The notes beneath the pieces were generated by a model. That model was not told the DNA's origin. It was given only the letters and a program-made list of their open reading frames with translations, and did not search any database. The position numbers and the translations under genes were made by a program. Below, piece after piece: positions 47,108 to 56,673 of a stretch of DNA of 62,381 nt (positions within the stretch are counted from its first letter, which is position 1; each line of letters opens with the position of its first letter). The stretch comes from Caldisphaera sp. (GTDB taxonomy: Archaea > Thermoproteota > Thermoprotei_A > Sulfolobales > Acidilobaceae), in NCBI GenBank assembly GCA_002877855.1, contig PNIA01000005.1, positions 1-62,381 of the forward strand. The letters run 5' to 3'.

Positions 47108-47554
47108 ATGTCTTTTGAAAATATTATCAGCAATTGTGAAAAATCTGAAGAAGAATGCATAAAATCTATTAATAACCTAGTAAAAAATTATTGTCCAAAT
47201 CCTTCAGATTGCGCTATATATTTATATAAAACAGATCTGATAAAAAAATATGAATGGGTTGAAAGACTTATAAAATCCGGTGTTCCTGATGGGAGAGCTA
47301 GGTTAATTTTATATGTTATATCAAGGTACTTAATTAATATAAAAAAGCTTAACGATGAGGATGCTTTAAATCAAATATATGAATTCATTAACAATAGCTG
47401 TAAAAATTATAGCAATTGTACGCAAATATATAAATCATGGTTAACCAATGTAATAAGGAAGGTTAAAGATGGAAAATGGAAACCATGGACACTAGAGAAG
47501 CTAATGAAATCCGACCCGGAATTATATAAAAATGTTAAGACTGCTATTGGCTAA
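47108..47554 (+). CDS. PriX-like primase accessory protein
   Basis: 148 residues with five cysteines. The core KSGVPDGRARLILYVISRYL and a later YKSWLTNVIRKVKDGKWKPW match the PriX family, the third non-catalytic subunit of the crenarchaeal PriS/PriL primase, related to the PriL C-terminal fold. It follows aIF6 directly, so probably same operon. ATG at 47108 is preferred to the GTG just before it. Resemblance is from memory; an HMM search would settle it. Confidence 0.55.
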   Translation: MSFENIISNCEKSEEECIKSINNLVKNYCPNPSDCAIYLYKTDLIKKYEWVERLIKSGVPDGRARLILYVISRYLINIKKLNDEDALNQIYEFINNSCKNYSNCTQIYKSWLTNVIRKVKDGKWKPWTLEKLMKSDPELYKNVKTAIG

Positions 47555-47610
47555 ATATGGTATCCCAATTTTTAAGCCTCTTTTATAAAACATAAATGGG
47601 GTATATTGCT

Positions 47611-48540
47611 ATGAGTACTGACCTTGGAATAAGGGTATTTTTAATCGAATATACTAAAGATGCTCCAAAGATTATTGCTTCAGCATCAAAAATGAGCACA
47701 TCAAAAAAGAAGGTAGAAAATTTATTGAAAATAAGTGATGATGAAATAGATATCTGGATTAAAGAAACTTTTAGAAGAAACCATTTTAGCCCATGGGAGC
47801 ATAGTTCATATACATTTATGATAGAGGGCTGTTCAAGGGTTTGTTCCCATCAACTTGTTAGGCATAGGATAGCAAGTTTTACCCAACAAAGTATGAGATA
47901 TACAGATGCTACGTTAAGAGAGATGGCTTTAAATGCTGCATCAAAGATTGGAAATAATTGTCCAGAAAAACCTAAAAAAGATGATAAATCTGCTTATGTT
48001 TGCTATTATAACTCTCTATTGAGTTCGTTAGATAAGTTAAATATAGATGAACTGGTAAAAATAGCTAATATAGGCTATGTATTTCCTCCTTTAATTAAGG
48101 CTGATAGACTAGAAACTTATACAAAGGCATTAATTAATGCAACCGCAAATTATTATAAATTGATTTCTACAGGGTTATCAAAAGAAGATTCTAGATTTAT
48201 AATTCCTATGTCAGTAAGAACAAAAATTACAGTAACTATGAATGCAAGAGAACTGATTCAAACATTCTTCCCTTTGAGAGCATGTACAAAAGCTCAATGG
48301 GAAATTAGGAAGGTAGCTTGGTTAATATATAAAGAAGTCAATAAAGTTCATCCACAATTATTTAGATACGCTGGACCTAGCTGTGTTTATATAGAAAATA
48401 TTCTAAGAGATGAGCCAGCTACAGTTGAAGACTATGTAAATGGCAAGTATGAATTTACGATAAATAGATGCCCAGAACTAGTAAAAAATAAAGGCATTAA
48501 GGCGTGTCTAGCAAATGCATATAACACATTAAATAAATAG
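47611..48540 (+). CDS. thyX: flavin-dependent thymidylate synthase ThyX
   Basis: About 309 residues. The ThyX motif RHRIASFTQQS occurs at about residues 84-94, preceded by HFSPWEHSSYTF; a C-terminal FFPLRACTKAQWEIR matches the FAD/dUMP site. It makes dTMP with methylenetetrahydrofolate (or a pterin analogue), NADPH and FAD. ATG at 47611 has GGGGT eight bases upstream; ATG at 47596 is possible. Confidence 0.94.
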   Translation: MSTDLGIRVFLIEYTKDAPKIIASASKMSTSKKKVENLLKISDDEIDIWIKETFRRNHFSPWEHSSYTFMIEGCSRVCSHQLVRHRIASFTQQSMRYTDATLREMALNAASKIGNNCPEKPKKDDKSAYVCYYNSLLSSLDKLNIDELVKIANIGYVFPPLIKADRLETYTKALINATANYYKLISTGLSKEDSRFIIPMSVRTKITVTMNARELIQTFFPLRACTKAQWEIRKVAWLIYKEVNKVHPQLFRYAGPSCVYIENILRDEPATVEDYVNGKYEFTINRCPELVKNKGIKACLANAYNTLNK

Positions 48541-48624
48541 TTTCAAATTTAAAAATTCGCAATTACTTAACGATTAAATTGTAATCTAAAAGGTTTTAAG
48601 GCAATTCTTAATAATATTATAATT

Positions 48625-48715
48625 AGCCGGGTCGTCTAGCGGCCAAGGATGCGGGGCTCTGGACTACATTATTGGGAGAACCCCCGTGACCGGGGTTCGA
48701 ATCCCCGCCCGGCTA
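48625..48715 (+). tRNA. tRNA-Gln(CUG) with 18-base intron
   Basis: Acceptor AGCCGGG pairs with CCCGGCT; D-arm GTCT/GGAT; anticodon stem CGGGG/CCCCG with loop CTCTGG-C gives CUG at 48659-48661. An 18-base intron (48663-48680) lies at position 37/38. T-arm CGGGG-TTCGAAT-CCCCG; discriminator A at 48715; CCA not encoded. Confidence 0.93.
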
Positions 48716-48803
48716 TCTAAACTCTATGGTATTAAAGGTAAGTTTTTTAACAAGGATTATTGTTTTTACGATAAATTTTACTACAAAATCTTTACTAATA
48801 TAG

Positions 48804-49445
48804 CTAAACCTTGTATCTATTAGAAATTACAAATGATGGATTTACAGTTAACCATTCAATAACATTATTTCTTTCTATATATAGACTTCCAAATAAGCTA
48901 ATTATTTGCTTTGGATGCCATAATTCAAATATGTTATATGCATCACTAACCAATACAAGCCTAATTCCTAAATTTAACGCATTTCTTAAAACACTCTTTA
49001 ATCTTCTCCATAATATAATGTTATTCGAATTATACAATACTTCTTTGAGACTAATTTCAATCGCTCCGCTTCTTCTTATTCTAAATAAATTTCTTTGAGA
49101 TCTATCTACTTTAATGTTGTTCATTAGTGGGATTCTTATTAGATCAACTCTTTCTATAGACCCTAACGCTCTTAGCATATTAATATTTGTTGGTATAACT
49201 GTCAATACAGCCTTTTTTTCAACATTTTTGCTCAAACTAAATAGCTCTTCTTTATTGCTTGCTGTTAGTATAACCCTTTCCACAATATTTATTCCTAAAT
49301 TATTAGAGAGTTTTAAAATGCCTTCAGACTTAATAAATTTACTTGGAAGCCCAATGATATTGTAACCTATCTTGTTTAAGAATTTTATCATTTTTATTGC
49401 TTCTTCTTCATTGTAAGGCTCTATTAATAAGTCTGCAAATTTCAA
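48804..49445 (-). CDS. rnp3: RNase P protein component 3 (Rpp30)
   Basis: 213 residues. TIM-barrel-like pattern with VERVILTASNKEEL, VDLIRIPL and GAIEISLKEVL, the last being the family's conserved segment, and LVLVSDAY. It binds RNase P RNA with Rnp2 for tRNA 5' maturation. TTG start overlaps the TGA of the upstream gene (TTGA). Confidence 0.88.
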   Translation of the reverse strand: MKFADLLIEPYNEEEAIKMIKFLNKIGYNIIGLPSKFIKSEGILKLSNNLGINIVERVILTASNKEELFSLSKNVEKKAVLTVIPTNINMLRALGSIERVDLIRIPLMNNIKVDRSQRNLFRIRRSGAIEISLKEVLYNSNNIILWRRLKSVLRNALNLGIRLVLVSDAYNIFELWHPKQIISLFGSLYIERNNVIEWLTVNPSFVISNRYKV

Positions 49446-49876
49446 TTTTTATAACCTACTTGATGACTCTTTTCTATCATCTTTTTTATCTTCTCAATAG
49501 ACTGTTTATCAGCAAACTTAAAAATTAATTTTATAACATCATCTTCATCGCTTAAGGTTAATCTATTTAAATATGCCTTTTGCTTGTTCAATCTGATATG
49601 AAATGAATTTCCTTTCCCTATCCTTTCATCAAAAGATTTCAGTATCTCATCTTTATCTGGCATAGAAATATTATTGATGATATTAAATAAAATATTTTCA
49701 GCTTTTTCGTCATTTATTAAAGCCGATATAATTTTTATCTTATTTCCATAATAGCCCTCATAAGTTTCCTCTATTATATTTACATCTCCCAATACATTTC
49801 TCAACGCGCTCTTTACTTTTTCTTCGTCTTCTGTTGCATGAATAAAAACTCTAGCTTCGACAGATTTGATTAACAA
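49442..49876 (-). CDS. DUF54 RNA-binding protein
   Basis: 144 residues matching COG1325: IKSVEARVFIHATEDEEKVKSAL, then NKIKIISALI, RIGKGNSFHIRLNKQKAYLNRL. Linked with Rpp30 and L15e in many archaea and sometimes called an exosome-associated RNA-binding protein. TTG start with GGTG upstream. It lies between L15e and rnp3 in the operon. Confidence 0.85.
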   Translation of the reverse strand: MLIKSVEARVFIHATEDEEKVKSALRNVLGDVNIIEETYEGYYGNKIKIISALINDEKAENILFNIINNISMPDKDEILKSFDERIGKGNSFHIRLNKQKAYLNRLTLSDEDDVIKLIFKFADKQSIEKIKKMIEKSHQVGYKN

Positions 49877-49912
49877 AACATTGCACCTTTTTTTATAAAA
49901 ATTGATATTTGT

Positions 49913-50563
49913 TTAATTCTTTCTTGTACTAAAATATCTAACATGCCTGTTTGCTTCATGCCTCTTTTTAAGGGCTCTCTCTTTTTCTTTTTTCTTCCAT
50001 TTATGATTATGAGTTTCTTTTAATCCTCTTAAATCAATTAATCCACGCACCTTTTTACCTGACATAGTTAGACCTCTTGAGGGCCTACCTAATGCACTAG
50101 GACTATTAATAGTCCATTTGAATTTTGGATCATTTTGTATTACTGGGTTATCTCTATCTACCATTATTACTTCAAACCATTTATGCGTACCATCTTCTCC
50201 AACATAATAGCTTCCTAATAAAACAAGATTCGGATATTTTCTTTGAGCTCTCTCTTCTGCTATTAGTTTTAAACTTTTCCCTGGAGTATAAGCTGTTACT
50301 CCCATTCTTTTAGGTCTTCTACCCGAGACTGGTCTAATTTTTCTAGACCCTCCTTTCCTTACTTTAACCCTTAATACTATTACTCCTTGCTTTGCTTTAT
50401 ACCCTAATTTTCTTGCTCTATCAATCCTTGTTGGTTTCTCTACTCTAACAATAGTTTGTTCCTTCCTCCATTCTAAAAGCTTTTTTTTCATTAATTGATT
50501 ATGCTGCTCGCTATATGGTTTCTTCCAAGCCATAGCCATGTAATGGTACATTGAGTTTGACAT
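49913..50563 (-). CDS. rpl15e: ribosomal protein L15e
   Basis: 216 residues, very basic. MYHYMAMAWKKPYSEQ, RARKLGYKAKQG, GGSRKIRPVSGRRPKRMG and a final RHVRYFSTRKN fit L15e. Start ATG at 50563 with the GAGGTCTGGGTAAA leader. First gene of the L15e-DUF54-rnp3 operon. Confidence 0.96.
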   Translation of the reverse strand: MSNSMYHYMAMAWKKPYSEQHNQLMKKKLLEWRKEQTIVRVEKPTRIDRARKLGYKAKQGVIVLRVKVRKGGSRKIRPVSGRRPKRMGVTAYTPGKSLKLIAEERAQRKYPNLVLLGSYYVGEDGTHKWFEVIMVDRDNPVIQNDPKFKWTINSPSALGRPSRGLTMSGKKVRGLIDLRGLKETHNHKWKKKEKERALKKRHEANRHVRYFSTRKN

Positions 50564-50750
50564 TTTACCCAGACCTCAACTTTAACTAACGGACACTTCT
50601 CCTTATTTATATTATACAAAGGATTTTTAAATCCATTTCTAGTATTAGTTAAAATTAAACTAATTTCTTTGAAATATAGCATAATTATAAAAATAGCCAA
50701 TTAATTTAAAATACATTATTAATTTTACGTTAAGATTAAGCTTTTTATTA

Positions 50751-51050
50751 TTAACCATCAACAAATTTATCAATTATATCAAGCCACCATTTTATTTCAT
50801 CCTTTGGTAACTCTCTAGAATAATTTTCTCCTTCAATAGATGCAGAAACTATATCCAATTCATCATTTTTTACCTTTTTTAAAATAATGTGCATAACTCT
50901 TCCCTGTTCCTTATTTTCATCAGACTCTGAAGCTTCTTGGACTGAAGGCGTGTTAAAGAATATTTCAAGTATATTATTCTTTACATCTTCGATATAACTA
51001 TAAGAAGGATTGCCTGAAATGAATCTTATTAGCTTTTGATACGATATCAT
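50751..51050 (-). CDS. uncharacterised small protein
   Basis: 99 residues, not recognised. Acidic linker SESDENKEQG in the middle, with flanking segments predicted to be strand/helix (YIEDVKNNILEIFFN; RVMHIILKKV). No zinc or catalytic motif. ATG with TGAGA upstream. Single gene. Confidence 0.55.
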   Translation of the reverse strand: MISYQKLIRFISGNPSYSYIEDVKNNILEIFFNTPSVQEASESDENKEQGRVMHIILKKVKNDELDIVSASIEGENYSRELPKDEIKWWLDIIDKFVDG

Positions 51051-51391
51051 TTTCTCACATTTTAATTTACATTTGCACTAAAAGTTAAATTTATTACCAA
51101 TAGTTGATTACACATAACCATAGACTTTAAATTTTTATATCGAAAATATAAAATGAAAGGAGGAAAAATATACATTGAAATTAAAGTTGTAAAAATATCT
51201 TGAAATATTATTTAATTAGAATAAACAATGCTTAAATGAAATACTAAAATACATAGGATTTGTGAGTATCATTAACAATTGCTTAATATGAGATTCTGAT
51301 TTCTTGCTCTATTAATCAAGGAATTACTACAAACCCAACTATTAATTGTGTGTAGCTCATGATAGGAACTCTTAAACCATAATTCAAGGTG
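51051..51391. other. intergenic region without visible gene
   Basis: 341 AT-rich bases between the small unknown gene and Pcc1. A GGAGG-like AAAGGAGGAAAAATATACATTG at 51157-51179 looks like a start signal, but the frame after the TTG closes within five codons. No tRNA, C/D-box pair or repeat could be supported. Confidence 0.5.
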
Positions 51392-51616
51392 CTACAATAA
51401 AGATGAATATGAAGCATATATTATGTGAAAATAAGAGTTAGATATAGCCCTTAGCTTTGAAATATCATTTGATCTAATTGTTAAAATTAAACAATTGTTC
51501 TCTATTCTTACTAAAACCTCTCCTTTCTTAGGTGAAGGTTGATTAACTTCGGCTAAAAGAGATCTATATATAGCGTCTGTGTTCTTATCCAAACAAAGTT
51601 TAATTTCTTCATCCAT
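51392..51616 (-). CDS. pcc1: KEOPS subunit Pcc1
   Basis: 74 residues. The pattern AIYRSLLAEVNQPSPKKGEVLVRIENNCLILTI (read as two motifs) followed by DISKLRAISNSYFHII fits Pcc1, the small dimerisation subunit of the KEOPS complex for tRNA t6A synthesis. ATG at 51616 has GGTGA five bases upstream; the TTG at 51634 is less likely. Last gene of the exosome operon. Confidence 0.82.
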   Translation of the reverse strand: MDEEIKLCLDKNTDAIYRSLLAEVNQPSPKKGEVLVRIENNCLILTIRSNDISKLRAISNSYFHIIYASYSSLL

Positions 51617-51655
51617 AAGATTCACCATATACAATAATTCGCTTCTAATTTTAAT

Positions 51656-52264
51656 TTATGGTTTTTTAAAGGTATCTAACGGTATCTTAATTATAGGTCC
51701 AATTAATTTTAAATCACTGTCGTAAACTGTTAGCACTAATTTATTAAATTCGATTGATGGCTTTAATATAGAAAAATCTCTAGGAATATATCTGTGATAA
51801 ATTATGGTAATCCTAAAAATGTTAGAAATTATATCAAGAATGCCTCTAATATTATCTTCTTTATTCGAATAAATAGCTGAGCCAATTACTTTTTTATTAA
51901 AATGCAAACCTAATTCCTTTCTTAAAGATAAACCTTTTATTAACACTTCTGATACTAATTCAGGTTTTTTACTATTATAACTTGAAGAAAATATAATAAA
52001 TCTTCCCGGATTACCTCTATAATCTGATACCAAGATTATTTCCTTTATTTTATATTCTAACGATAAAGAATTCAAATCCTCTAATGATAAATGACCTCTT
52101 GTTACCTTTAAAGTATTAGGCAATACAGAATTTAATTCTTTAATAAACGTTCTAGTCCTTTGACTAGGTCTTCTACCTGTCGTTAAAATAATTTCTGGTT
52201 TTGGATTTAAGCCATAAAAAGATTTTTCTATTCTAGAAGGAATATTATCCAAAATCCATCCCAA
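51656..52264 (-). CDS. archaeal Brix-domain protein
   Basis: 202 residues with the Brix domain: EIILTTGRRPSQRTRTFIKEL at the start, then KVTRGHLSLEDL and IILVSDYRGNPGRFII. Archaeal stand-alone Brix proteins relate to Imp4/Rpf2 and act in rRNA maturation. Placed between L37Ae and Pcc1, its usual position. Confidence 0.9.
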   Translation of the reverse strand: MGWILDNIPSRIEKSFYGLNPKPEIILTTGRRPSQRTRTFIKELNSVLPNTLKVTRGHLSLEDLNSLSLEYKIKEIILVSDYRGNPGRFIIFSSSYNSKKPELVSEVLIKGLSLRKELGLHFNKKVIGSAIYSNKEDNIRGILDIISNIFRITIIYHRYIPRDFSILKPSIEFNKLVLTVYDSDLKLIGPIIKIPLDTFKKP

Positions 52265-52267
52265 TGT

Positions 52268-52531
52268 TTATAATTTATAATATTTAGGCAAATAATTGGC
52301 TAATTCTGATCTTGGAGTATATGATGCACCAGCCCAAGTATGAGCACATTTTTTACATGTCCATATACCAATAGATACTCTTTTAACTGTACCTACAGAA
52401 CCGCAGAAAGGGCATTGATGATCTGAATACATCTTTTCTAATACAGCCTTAGTTCTTTTCCTTAATGTTGATCCATATCTAGGTCCATATCTACCTGCTG
52501 GCCCAACTATCTTTGTATGACTATATACCAT
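52268..52531 (-). CDS. rpl37ae: ribosomal protein L37Ae
   Basis: 87 residues. GPAGRYGPRYGSTLRKR, then a zinc finger CPFC...CKKC (about residues 40-61) and HTWAGASYTP, all typical of L37Ae/L43e. Start is ATG directly before the Rrp42 stop. Part of the exosome superoperon. Confidence 0.95.
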   Translation of the reverse strand: MVYSHTKIVGPAGRYGPRYGSTLRKRTKAVLEKMYSDHQCPFCGSVGTVKRVSIGIWTCKKCAHTWAGASYTPRSELANYLPKYYKL

Positions 52532-53398
52532 TTATTTACCACCTTCTTCATTGCTTCTAGGCTTTACTTCCTTGTTTAATGTATCTTCTAGCAATTTAAA
52601 ATATACTTGAGAGGCCTTTCTTGAAATTTCGATTGTATTGTTAATTTCTTCCAAAGAATAAGAACCCATTCCTGCTTTTTGCGCTCCAACAATATTTCCG
52701 TTTTCATCAAATGATAAAACTGACTTAGTATCAGATATGATTTCCTCATCCAAATTAGGGTCAACAACTATGTAATTTTCTATTTTAGCTGTAGTTACAG
52801 TAACAATTTTTTTATTCATCTTTATGTAATTATTAGAGAGTCCTTCCTTTATTTTAACTTCTCCTGTTTCTAATTCTTCATATTCTGGTAACCTGGTTGT
52901 GAACAAAGCTGCCATGGTTGCCAACATGCTAGCATCAAATAAATTGCCATCATAATCCAATATATATAGATCCACCCACAAAATCCAAACCTTATCTCCT
53001 TGTCTTATGACTAATGACTTTAAATCTATAGCCTTAGGATCTCTTAGACTCCTGTCTATAACCCTTGCTAATTCTATTGAATTTTCATCGGGAGGTCCTG
53101 GCTCAAATTGTGGAGAAGCCAAAGGAACTAATTCTGCATGTACTTGGAGAACCCCTTCATCTGGTGTATCACTAAATGGCTGACCTACTTCTAACTTTAT
53201 CCCCACCATTACAAGTGTATTTCCAAGTTTAACTAATGCAGATCCATTTGTTTTTTCCAAAACATTAGTTTCTATAGTAATTTTCCTTGGAGTAAATAGA
53301 TCTCTTTCGTCGGATCTTAAACCTTTTTTATACAAATTTATATAATTATCTCTCTTAATCTTTGGAATTACTTGCACTCTATATGGTGTAGTACTCAC
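52532..53398 (-). CDS. rrp42: exosome subunit Rrp42
   Basis: 288-residue RNase PH-fold protein. [39 protein letters not shown] and [19 protein letters not shown] match Rrp42. It is catalytically silent but forms the hexamer with Rrp41. It lacks the RR substrate motif of Rrp41 but keeps acidic residues near the end. ATG overlaps the Rrp41 stop by four bases. Confidence 0.94.
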   Translation of the reverse strand: MSTTPYRVQVIPKIKRDNYINLYKKGLRSDERDLFTPRKITIETNVLEKTNGSALVKLGNTLVMVGIKLEVGQPFSDTPDEGVLQVHAELVPLASPQFEPGPPDENSIELARVIDRSLRDPKAIDLKSLVIRQGDKVWILWVDLYILDYDGNLFDASMLATMAALFTTRLPEYEELETGEVKIKEGLSNNYIKMNKKIVTVTTAKIENYIVVDPNLDEEIISDTKSVLSFDENGNIVGAQKAGMGSYSLEEINNTIEISRKASQVYFKLLEDTLNKEVKPRSNEEGGK

Positions 53399-54126
53399 TC
53401 TTCACCCACCTCCGCATATGAACTTCTCAAAGTTTCCTTTTCCAGCTCAACAATTTTAGTTATTGCCTTTAAAGCCATATCAAATGCATTTCTAAATTCC
53501 TCTTTCGATAAAACACCATTTAATTGATATAAGGTAATTTGATTTAAATCCGGTGCCGCAACAATTGGCATATCAGCTTCACCATACATATCCTCTATCT
53601 CATTTAAATCTATAACTAAGATATTATCTACCTTACCTATAGCAACTCCTGCTATAAGCCCTCTAATTGGTATACCAGCATCAGCTAGTGCCAAAGATGC
53701 TGCAGTTGCACCAACAGTTCTAGTCCCTCCATCAGATTGAAGTACCTCTATAAACACATCAATTATTGTGCGTGGAAAATACTCTGTCATAACTATTGGT
53801 TCCAAAGATTCTCTTAAGACCTTTGATAATTCTATTTCTCTCCTTGATGGTGCAGGATTTTTTCTTTCTTCCGTTGAGAATGGAGCCATATGATACCTAA
53901 CTCTCAGAGAAGCCCTATCGGGTAACGAAAGGGATTTCTGGGATTCCTTTGGACCATAAACTGCTGCCACAACTTTTGTCAATCCATATTCAACTAAAGC
54001 AGACCCATCGGCATTAGCAAGAATTCCCACTTGCATCTTTATAGGTCTTATTTCATCTGGCATTCTTCCATCTAGCCTTTTACCCGAATCATCTATGAAT
54101 CTTTGAGGTCTTAGCATATTTTTCAC
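53395..54126 (-). CDS. rrp41: exosome subunit Rrp41 (catalytic)
   Basis: 243-residue RNase PH-fold phosphorolytic subunit. Conserved [16 protein letters not shown], the [20 protein letters not shown] region with the substrate-binding arginines, and [14 protein letters not shown] containing the catalytic aspartates (D in EDMYGEAD). With Rrp42 and Rrp4 it degrades or tails RNA. Start overlaps the Rrp4 stop. Confidence 0.96.
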   Translation of the reverse strand: MKNMLRPQRFIDDSGKRLDGRMPDEIRPIKMQVGILANADGSALVEYGLTKVVAAVYGPKESQKSLSLPDRASLRVRYHMAPFSTEERKNPAPSRREIELSKVLRESLEPIVMTEYFPRTIIDVFIEVLQSDGGTRTVGATAASLALADAGIPIRGLIAGVAIGKVDNILVIDLNEIEDMYGEADMPIVAAPDLNQITLYQLNGVLSKEEFRNAFDMALKAITKIVELEKETLRSSYAEVGEE

Positions 54127-54821
54127 ACTCCTCTTACTTTTCTTTCTTCCTCTATAAATTTCTTAATCTTTTCTGTTAAACCAGTAGTATGAGCCTGTTG
54201 TTCTATTATTTTTATTGCCATTTCAGATATGGATTCTAATTCTTCGTTTTGACATTTGATATGAATTACGCCATTTACGGCAACAAAAAATTCACAACCA
54301 GTTGATGACTTTAAAATTTCAATCATTGATCCCTTCCTTCCTATTACTCTAGGTATTCTTGTAGGATGAATTGTAACAACTATCCCATCAACTATTTTAC
54401 CTAAACCTTTATCTTGTACACTAAGAAGTGGGTTTCTAATTCTATCAAAAGCAGCAATTTTAGCCTTTATAAATTCTCCTATTTGCAAATATTTAAACGG
54501 GTCTTCGGGTATTTGCCCACCTTGTTTTACCCCAAAGAAGTCCTGTACATTTAATATAGCTTGATATGGCGAATTTATATCCAAAAACCAATTTGCTACC
54601 CCATGAGATGTAACTAACCCTATAACAACATCATTTTCTTTTGGCATATAAATCCCATTTAATGCAGAAAACGATGCTTGTCCTTCTTGCTTTATATCCA
54701 AAACACCTATTATTGATATTCTTTTTTCATTTCTATAATCAAAAACATAAAATTCCTGCGGATTACTCATAACACCCTCTATTCTTTCTCCTGGAACTAC
54801 TATCTTCCTATTTGAACTCAT
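54123..54821 (-). CDS. rrp4: exosome cap subunit Rrp4
   Basis: 232 residues with the Rrp4 order: N-terminal strand domain (VVPGERI), S1 domain ([19 protein letters not shown]) and KH domain ([20 protein letters not shown]). It caps the hexamer and guides RNA with preference for poly(A). ATG at 54821 is two bases from the SBDS stop. Confidence 0.95.
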   Translation of the reverse strand: MSSNRKIVVPGERIEGVMSNPQEFYVFDYRNEKRISIIGVLDIKQEGQASFSALNGIYMPKENDVVIGLVTSHGVANWFLDINSPYQAILNVQDFFGVKQGGQIPEDPFKYLQIGEFIKAKIAAFDRIRNPLLSVQDKGLGKIVDGIVVTIHPTRIPRVIGRKGSMIEILKSSTGCEFFVAVNGVIHIKCQNEELESISEMAIKIIEQQAHTTGLTEKIKKFIEEERKVRGV

Positions 54822-54822
54822 C

Positions 54823-55524
54823 TTACTGAATCACCTTCACCGAAATATTAGCCTGTCCCTTAGCAAGCGTTTGTATCTTATCTATCACTTCTAGTTGAGC
54901 CCCTGCGGGTATTTCAATTTCTGCTTTTAAGCTTCCATCGCTCATCCAATTAGTTTTTTTCAATCCACCTATTCTTTGCATTTCTTTATATGCTCTTGAG
55001 GCATAATCCGATGGGATAGAAATCTCTAAAAGAGCCTTAGCTATTTTAATAGGCATTAATACAGCTAATTTTTTAACTATTTCTAGGGCTTGAGTTTCTG
55101 AGCTCTTAAATGGATCTATGCTAATCCTCAGTTGCTCTAAAGCATTTTCTATTCTTTGTTCTGGAATAGGCTTTCCTGATTTTGGATCAATTGTATTCTT
55201 TACTATATAATTTATTATTTGTTTTCTTTTTGCATCTATTAATTTCTTTCTTTCCTCTTCAGTTAATTGTATTTGTCCTTCTTTTAGTATTTTTTCTGCT
55301 ATTTTTTCAATATCCTCTGTTCCAAATGCTTTACGAAGAGAATCTGGGCTTGCCTTTAAACCCTTTCTAACATCCTTAAAGATTGTGTCTGCCCATAAGA
55401 TTTCTGATATACCTATTTTTTCTCCTTCTCTGAACTTAAATGCTAAATCCGGTTTAACTGGTATCTCAAATCTTTGTCCCTTTAACTCAATCCATGCTAT
55501 GATATATTCTTGTTTTTTTGTCAA
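54823..55524 (-). CDS. sdo1: ribosome maturation protein SBDS
   Basis: About 233 residues in three domains: FYSH (YIIAWIELKGQRFEIPVKPDLAF), then a helical middle (DPKSGKPIPEQRIENAL) and a ferredoxin-like end (ALLEISIPSDYASRAYKEMQ). SBDS works with aEF2-like GTPases to release aIF6 from 50S. TTG at 55524 has GGTGA five bases upstream; GTG at 55536 is less likely. Confidence 0.94.
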   Translation of the reverse strand: MTKKQEYIIAWIELKGQRFEIPVKPDLAFKFREGEKIGISEILWADTIFKDVRKGLKASPDSLRKAFGTEDIEKIAEKILKEGQIQLTEEERKKLIDAKRKQIINYIVKNTIDPKSGKPIPEQRIENALEQLRISIDPFKSSETQALEIVKKLAVLMPIKIAKALLEISIPSDYASRAYKEMQRIGGLKKTNWMSDGSLKAEIEIPAGAQLEVIDKIQTLAKGQANISVKVIQ

Positions 55525-55602
55525 ATTTATCACCACTACCCTTTACTCTAGTATAGGAATAGCTATACAAAATTTTATTAATTTTATAAAAATTATTTAC
55601 TA

Positions 55603-56373
55603 TTAACTTAAAAGTTCATTTTTATTATTTAAAGCAATACCATTTATTTCCTTTTCACTTACCCTTGAAAATACTTTTTGTTTTGTGTCTATGTAAGCTA
55701 TCTCTACATATGAGCCAAAAGCATTTATTAATTCTTCCTTTTTTTCATCGCTTGTTGCTATCCTACTCTTAAATAAAGCCTTAACGGCTAACTCTATTGC
55801 ATCACTTAAGCTCATATCTTTGTTATACTGCTTTTCCATATAAGTATTTGCAACATCTCCTCCTAATCCTATCGCTACTGCATAATAAGAGAAATATTGA
55901 CCGCCTGGCTCTGTTCTGTATAATCTTGGTATATTATCACTATTGACTCCGCCAAATATTAAAGCCACTCCAAATGGCCTAAAACCACCATGCTGTGTAT
56001 ATGCTTGTTTTATGTCTGCAACTGATTTAGTTATATACTCTACTGATGGGGCTTCTCCATATGTCAATCTATGCCTTATAGATATTTGTCTTGCATAATC
56101 TATTAAAACTCTCCCATCACTACCCATACCTGCAAATGTAACTCCAATATGATCATCCACTTTATATATTTTCTCTACCCCTTCTAAATCTAAAAGAGGT
56201 AACATTTTCCTTTTTTCAGCAGCCAAAACCACTCCTTGAGATGTCATTATACCTAAGCTGGTCCAGCCCTTTTTTACAGCTTCAAATGCGTATCTAACTT
56301 GATATAACTCGCCATCAGGGGAAAATATAGTTATAGCACGATCATATGCCGATGGAGGTGCAGCTATAGCCAT
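55603..56373 (-). CDS. psmA: proteasome alpha subunit
   Basis: 256 residues. The N-terminal gate AYDRAITIFSPDGELYQVRYAFEAV and VLAAEKR, then GMGSDGRVLIDYAR and GPGGQY-like EPGGQYFSYYAVAIGLGG are alpha-type signatures; the catalytic Thr1 of beta subunits is absent. ATG at 56373 with GGTGA five bases upstream. Leads the exosome operon, the common archaeal arrangement. Confidence 0.96.
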   Translation of the reverse strand: MAIAAPPSAYDRAITIFSPDGELYQVRYAFEAVKKGWTSLGIMTSQGVVLAAEKRKMLPLLDLEGVEKIYKVDDHIGVTFAGMGSDGRVLIDYARQISIRHRLTYGEAPSVEYITKSVADIKQAYTQHGGFRPFGVALIFGGVNSDNIPRLYRTEPGGQYFSYYAVAIGLGGDVANTYMEKQYNKDMSLSDAIELAVKALFKSRIATSDEKKEELINAFGSYVEIAYIDTKQKVFSRVSEKEINGIALNNKNELLS

Positions 56374-56440
56374 TTCATTCACCAAAAATACAGTAAATTA
56401 CCCGAATTTAAATATACTTGTATAGCTTTATGTTTAAAAA

Positions 56441-56623
56441 TTACCTTATTACTGTTCTATTTGCCCATTTTAGCTCTCTTGACTTTCTACCCAATTTTAT
56501 TGCATTTTTATAACATTTGCTGCTACAGAACCACATTATTTCTCCCCTAGGTCCGACATACATCTTACCTGTTCCAGGCTCTATTATTTTTCCACAAAAG
56601 CTACATATCATTTCTTTTGGCAT
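56441..56623 (-). CDS. rpl24e: ribosomal protein L24e
   Basis: 60 residues. CSFCGK...[10 protein letters not shown] gives the four zinc cysteines, and [16 protein letters not shown] is the L24e tail. ATG at 56623 follows GGGGA by five bases; the upstream TTG at 56635 is within that site and rejected. Confidence 0.93.
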   Translation of the reverse strand: MPKEMICSFCGKIIEPGTGKMYVGPRGEIMWFCSSKCYKNAIKLGRKSRELKWANRTVIR

Positions 56624-56673
56624 TTTTCTCCCCAAAAAAATATATAAAAAAAGGGTTTAAAATCTTTTAAAAA

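Noticed and set aside
51157..51200. Strong-looking GGAGG start signal
   Set aside because: The frame that follows stops within five codons; no conserved peptide or RNA could be argued.
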